From a virus, in IMG/VR virus record IMGVR_UViG_3300030333_008666, positions 1 through 64,000 of that record: a stretch of DNA of 64,000 nucleotides. One strand, given 5' to 3'. The translations under genes and the position numbers were made by a program. Below are positions 60,431 through 64,000 of this stretch, in pieces; the stretch's first letter is position 1, and every line of letters starts with the position of its first letter. The notes under the pieces were generated by a model. The model worked only from the letters and a program-made list of their open reading frames with translations, did no database searches and was not told the DNA's origin.

Positions 60431-62764
60431 CTACTTAGATAAATAGTCTAAAACATCATCAATGATCTGGTCTTTTTCACGAATTAACGAATTTTTTGTT
60501 TCGCCTTCCTCTTCCTTGCCACCGCCCTCAACTGCGCCGGCGCTCATTGTTGAGTTTTCTTCCAGATCTTCCTCTTTTTCTTTGGTTTCGTTAATGTTGA
60601 ATATTTTAAATATATCCTCGATCATCTCCGAAACAACTTCTTGATCAACCTTGCTTTTAATTTTTTTAGTAACTGTAACAACTTGATCAATTTTGTTTTT
60701 AACCCGCTTGTCGCCGGAATCTCCTTCTTCTTCATCTTTTTCTTTGGAGTCATCTTTTTTATCTTTTTTCTTTTTGCCACTTGACCATTCTCCTGTTTGC
60801 CCATCATCGCGCATTGTCATAAAATTTTCACCTTCTTCAAGCTCTTGCTCAATCAGGCTTAAAACCTCGTCAGCACCGGTTGCTTCCTCTAGCGAAAGAT
60901 CAAAGACTGCACCTGAGCGATCCGGCTGTAGATTTGTCGCATCAACATTTAAAAGATTTAAAACATCAACCACTCGGCCGGCCGCTTTCACTTCTCTTGG
61001 TAAGTGCTTTTCCATAGTTAAAACATCTTCATTCTCGATAGCAGCGCGAAAATCAGTCGCGCTGAGCACTTCACCGGTCGGCGTAAATGCGAATCTCATT
61101 GGATCTAATATATTAACATATGGAGCGTATTTTTGTAAGTTTCCGGCAAATCTCTGGGCCGCGTCACCACCCTTTGTGCTAGCACCCATTATAACATTTT
61201 TGCCATGCATTTTTGGCTTGTTTCCGTATTCCATCGATGCTTGCACTGGAGAGTTGAACTCTGAAATTTCTACGTCAACATTAGCTAAGTTAGCAGCATC
61301 TAAATAAATTTGCCAAATTCTAGCGCTTAAGCCCGCAGAAATACTTGACAATTTTTCAGAATCTAGCTTTTTGTCGACTGGTGATATTAAAACTACCACT
61401 CTATCTGTTATCTCTGCATAGTGCTTGACCATATCCAAGTGCCCACGGTGTGGTGGCTTAAACTTACCAGGCAACAAAGCAACTGTTTCCAATCCTAGGT
61501 CTTCGGCCGTCTCTTCCTTCATTGGTTGTTCGCCCACACTTCCCTTTTTAAGTGGTGGCACATTTCCTCGACCATACTTAAACAAGCCTAAAAGTTGGTT
61601 AACCGGCGCAAAATTACCAGTAAATTTATACATTTGACCATCATATTCAAACACGAAACCTTCGACCACTGTATCAACATTGCTATGATGTTTAATTTTT
61701 TGTAATTGTTTGTACAAGACCTCGTGCGCGGCCGCTTGATAAGGTCCGGAATATTGTTGTATGTTTTTTATTGCGGTCTCCACTTCCCCGCGCAGAGTGG
61801 CTAACTCTTTTTCATTATCTAAGATATATGCGCTTTTAAGTCCTCGAAGTAATTCTACTGAAAAGTCGTGAATTGCGCTTTCAATCGGCCAAATGGCTTC
61901 GGCAATATATTTTTTACCCTCATTAACGACGGTTTTAATAGCTAATTTAGCATCTGCCGGCAGACCTTTTGTTATTTGCGGTAGCCCTAAAGCCCCCTCT
62001 TTCTTCAAAATTCTACCAACAATTTTTTCTTTTAAATCTTCAGATAGGTGTGGAAGTTTTCTGCTGACGTTAGAATATACATATTCACTCAAGAATTCTT
62101 CTATTGTCATACCTCCATCAAAACCGGCTTTTTTAAGCCGTTCTAAGGCTATGTTAAGGTCATGGTCGGTAGCCAGCTTGTTTAATTGTAAAACAGCCGT
62201 CCTACGTACCTTAAAAGACTCCCCAGCTAGCTTTTCTTCGAAGCGATCTATTGCCGAATCAAGAATCTTTGAATTCTCAGTGGCATCAACCACTTCTACT
62301 TGATTTGTTTCAGGGTTATATCTCTTGTGACCACTGTGGTGAATTGATACTGTGTTGCTGTCGTAATTTATAACATTGGACGCACCCGGTCCCTGAATTT
62401 CAGTGTTGTAGAAGATATCTCCATTCTCACCGAATATTGAGGCCAGTTCTGGTGGGGTTAAAACCTCTAAGGAAAGCTTAAACGCTCGAAAGGCATCTAC
62501 ATATACGCGCTTTACGCGTTCACCCCCTTTAAAGTCGCGTGCTTGTAGATCCTGCAGGCTCATTCCACCAGATGACATGTCTCCCTTGTTGCGCGCAGCA
62601 CGTGCCTCACCGTCGACATATCCCAAATATATATTATAACCGTCAGTCTTTTCAGTACCAACTAATTCACCACGTGAAGCCAAAGACAATATTTTTTTAA
62701 CATCATTGAATGTTAAATCCCTATTATCATAAAGATGCATCAAATGGCCAGCAACGCCACCCAT
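60431..62764 (-). CDS. Fusion of RNA-ligase-like nucleotidyltransferase and NMNAT-like adenylyltransferase domains
   Basis: 777 residues. Residues ~30-400 resemble a covalent nucleotidyltransferase/RNA ligase: LVGTEKTDGYNIYLGYVDGE with KxDG (Lys39), then GDIFYNTEIQGPG (motif III-like), and EGFVFEYDGQMYKFTG (motif IV/V-like). From ~428 a cytidylyltransferase-like domain: ALLPGKFKPPHRGHLDMVKH with HxGH, LISPVDKKLDSEKLS, GASTKGGDAAQRF, then LSATDFRAAI, as in NMN or nicotinate adenylyltransferases. The C-terminal ~140 residues are highly charged (Lys/Asp/Glu) and probably disordered. Possible roles: RNA or DNA end repair coupled to NAD synthesis. Phage KVP40 NatV is a different NMNAT fusion (with Nudix). 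Activities are inferred. Confidence 0.8.
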   Translation of the reverse strand: MGGVAGHLMHLYDNRDLTFNDVKKILSLASRGELVGTEKTDGYNIYLGYVDGEARAARNKGDMSSGGMSLQDLQARDFKGGERVKRVYVDAFRAFKLSLEVLTPPELASIFGENGDIFYNTEIQGPGASNVINYDSNTVSIHHSGHKRYNPETNQVEVVDATENSKILDSAIDRFEEKLAGESFKVRRTAVLQLNKLATDHDLNIALERLKKAGFDGGMTIEEFLSEYVYSNVSRKLPHLSEDLKEKIVGRILKKEGALGLPQITKGLPADAKLAIKTVVNEGKKYIAEAIWPIESAIHDFSVELLRGLKSAYILDNEKELATLRGEVETAIKNIQQYSGPYQAAAHEVLYKQLQKIKHHSNVDTVVEGFVFEYDGQMYKFTGNFAPVNQLLGLFKYGRGNVPPLKKGSVGEQPMKEETAEDLGLETVALLPGKFKPPHRGHLDMVKHYAEITDRVVVLISPVDKKLDSEKLSSISAGLSARIWQIYLDAANLANVDVEISEFNSPVQASMEYGNKPKMHGKNVIMGASTKGGDAAQRFAGNLQKYAPYVNILDPMRFAFTPTGEVLSATDFRAAIENEDVLTMEKHLPREVKAAGRVVDVLNLLNVDATNLQPDRSGAVFDLSLEEATGADEVLSLIEQELEEGENFMTMRDDGQTGEWSSGKKKKDKKDDSKEKDEEEGDSGDKRVKNKIDQVVTVTKKIKSKVDQEVVSEMIEDIFKIFNINETKEKEEDLEENSTMSAGAVEGGGKEEEGETKNSLIREKDQIIDDVLDYLSK

Positions 62765-62775
62765 AAGTTATCCCT

Positions 62776-62985
62776 CTATTTCTTTGAATCTTTAGTTGTG
62801 GAAGTCTTTTTGCTAGCTTTCGGCGCCGCTTTCTCTTCTTCGCGAATTAAAAGCTCCTCCTCTTGTTTTTCAGCAACTTCTTCCTTTTTTACCGGTGCCG
62901 GTTCTGCAGTGGCAGCTTCAGCTGCTTTTTTTGCTTCCTCTGCGGCAACAGCTGCAATTTTACGTAAACGATGTTTTTTAGCCAT
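62776..62985 (-). CDS. Small Lys/Ala/Glu-rich protein
   Basis: 69 residues: basic N-terminus (AKKHRLRKIAAVAAEEAKKA), Ala/Glu middle and a Lys/Ser/Thr tail. Low complexity and likely disordered or helical. A very strong ribosome site, AAAAGGAGGAAAAACC, precedes the ATG. Possible abundant small structural or DNA-associated protein. Function is not known. Confidence 0.65.
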   Translation of the reverse strand: MAKKHRLRKIAAVAAEEAKKAAEAATAEPAPVKKEEVAEKQEEELLIREEEKAAPKASKKTSTTKDSKK

Positions 62986-63002
62986 GGTTTTTCCTCCTTT
63001 TA

Positions 63003-64000
63003 TTAAGTAGTTGTTTGATCGGGATCGCCCCCGCTTGAGACAGAATAAGCCTTTCCGCGAGATCTTAAAGAAATCGGCCCCTTGACGGAAAGGGCTTGTG
63101 GTAATTTTGGTAGAGCAGCGGATTCAATTGGTCCCGACCCCGCGTCGACAATTTCAGTGCCGCCTGTGGGTGAGGTGCTACTCCATTCGTTATGCACGTT
63201 TTGGTGTAAGTTGATTACAAAATCGCCATCCGCAACCGGATGACCTCCCGCGGGCCCTGCATTTCCGGCGGCGCTAGCGAAACTTTCACTCTCATCTCTT
63301 ATAAAAAGAATATTATATGATGCACTCAATGGGCTAACATTGTCATTGGACCCAGGCCAGGAAACTTGCCCCTGTGGGACACTGGAAGACATTACTAAAT
63401 CCGTTCTAAGAGTGGTTTCACTTCCAATTGGAGTACCAGATGCTTGCGCGCCACCTGCAGCAAACCAACTCATGCCACGAATATTCCCACTGGTTCCCGG
63501 CATGGTGTTTTGTTTAACACCAATCGTTGCGCTGGTAAATCGACTTCCTCCGGTACCGCCGACAGTAAGATCGCCATAACGAAATTCGATATTTCCGTTT
63601 TCTTTCATTACGCATTGCATCTTTGCCTTGGTATAATTGGTAGCATCGTGTCCAAAGTGGCCCACAATGTGCCACTCAACAACTACTCGCTGTGGTGAAA
63701 CACCAGTCTGTATTTCATACTTAACATAGCCATCGGTGTGAGCGGTTTCTAAATCATCCCACCATGGAGCGAGTATGTTAGTGTTGTGCCCTGTTTGAAT
63801 GGCGGTGTTTGTATAAGCCAGCGCGCTGGTGGTGGAGTCCGATGCTTTAGTCAAAGCCACGTGGCCGTTGACATCTACGTTAAAATGTGAATAGCTGCCG
63901 GTTGAGAACGGAAAACTCCACGGAAAGGCGATATTTGAAGATGTGTATTCATCGTCTGCAGCGGTGGTTAATTGAGTTGGGCTGTTTAAAGTATAAAGGC
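63003..64000 (-). CDS. Virion-like beta-rich protein, partial (runs off right edge)
   Basis: The stop is at 63003 and the minus-strand frame is open to the right edge (332 codons seen). The start is not in the window, as the in-frame GTG at 63860 lies within the same open frame. Features: WSFPFSTGSYSHFNVDVNGH, ILAPWWDDLETAHTDGYVKY, VKQNTMPGTSGN and a Gly/Ser-rich tail. The pattern of a strand-rich PWWDD/YE region resembles nidogen-like or tail-collar-like adhesive domains of phage and bacterial surface proteins. Called a probable virion or tail-fibre protein. Confidence 0.65.
   Translation of the reverse strand, partial: LYTLNSPTQLTTAADDEYTSSNIAFPWSFPFSTGSYSHFNVDVNGHVALTKASDSTTSALAYTNTAIQTGHNTNILAPWWDDLETAHTDGYVKYEIQTGVSPQRVVVEWHIVGHFGHDATNYTKAKMQCVMKENGNIEFRYGDLTVGGTGGSRFTSATIGVKQNTMPGTSGNIRGMSWFAAGGAQASGTPIGSETTLRTDLVMSSSVPQGQVSWPGSNDNVSPLSASYNILFIRDESESFASAAGNAGPAGGHPVADGDFVINLHQNVHNEWSSTSPTGGTEIVDAGSGPIESAALPKLPQALSVKGPISLRSRGKAYSVSSGGDPDQTTT

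Noticed and set aside
1-64000. Integrase, attachment sites, transposases, IS elements or CRISPR arrays
   Set aside because: None recognised by reading; there is no support for a temperate or mobile element in this window.

Overview
The window is part of a large tailed-phage genome of the T4 superfamily (contractile-tail, myovirus-like). The main evidence is a run of baseplate and tail genes: a gp25-type wedge protein, a baseplate-J/gp6-like wedge protein, a gp5-like hub with OB-fold, TIM-barrel and amidase regions, and a 2913-residue virion protein. A gp55-like late sigma factor, a PIN-PhoH protein, a phage-type peptide deformylase and dense, overlapping, almost entirely minus-strand genes support this. 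The heptose, nonulosonate and dideoxyhexose genes suggest a Gram-negative host. The host is not identified. The resemblance to marine T4-like phages is inferred from recalled family features, not from a search.

Layout, in transcription order (right to left). 64.0-59.2 kb: a virion-like protein cut by the right edge, a small basic protein, a 777-residue fusion of an RNA-ligase-like and an NMNAT-like domain, an acidic protein and a Fis-type HTH protein. 59.2-56.2 kb: a near-consensus promoter, a one-piece tmRNA (tag ANDNVEIDYAIAA), two small basic or acidic ORFs, peptide deformylase, a type II GAPDH-like dehydrogenase and a small unknown. 56.2-55.4 kb: the only plus-strand gene, a secreted trypsin-like protease. 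55.3-51.8 kb: PhoH2, then a unit with its own TTGACA/TAATAT promoter encoding a small acidic protein, an HExxH protein, a Lys/Thr-rich protein and a Cas4-like iron-sulfur PD-(D/E)XK nuclease. 51.8-25.6 kb: a continuous 26-kb set of about 31 carbohydrate genes. 25.6-23.8 kb: a small unknown, an FmdB-like zinc ribbon, a one-TM protein, the sigma factor and a small helical protein. 23.8-1 kb: hub, spike-like protein, giant virion protein, gp25, baseplate J, a DNRLRE-like protein and a giant LamG-containing protein that runs off the left edge.

The carbohydrate block is the exceptional part. It contains (a) an HldE-type kinase, nucleotidyltransferase and small HAD phosphatase for a heptose; (b) a GDP-mannose dehydratase/reductase family enzyme, two Fcl/ColC-like enzymes and a ColD-like 3-dehydratase; (c) a NeuB/NeuA pair with an SDR, a TIM-barrel isomerase, a VOC protein, a methyltransferase and a class III aminotransferase; (d) an RmlB-like dehydratase, an E1/RfbH iron-sulfur 3-dehydratase, a reductase, a PanB homologue and a YerE/ALS-like ThDP enzyme; and (e) six glycosyltransferase-like proteins. 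Each 3-dehydratase lies close to a ThDP carboligase (a split transketolase for ColD, an ALS-like enzyme for E1). That suggests two parallel routes to branched deoxysugars, with PanB as a possible further one-carbon extension. I see no flippase, polymerase or ligase, so glycosylation of virion proteins or of a cytoplasmic acceptor seems more likely than a complete export pathway. That is inference.

Limits: all family calls are made by eye from motifs. No database search, structure prediction or RNA folding was run, and residue positions are approximate.
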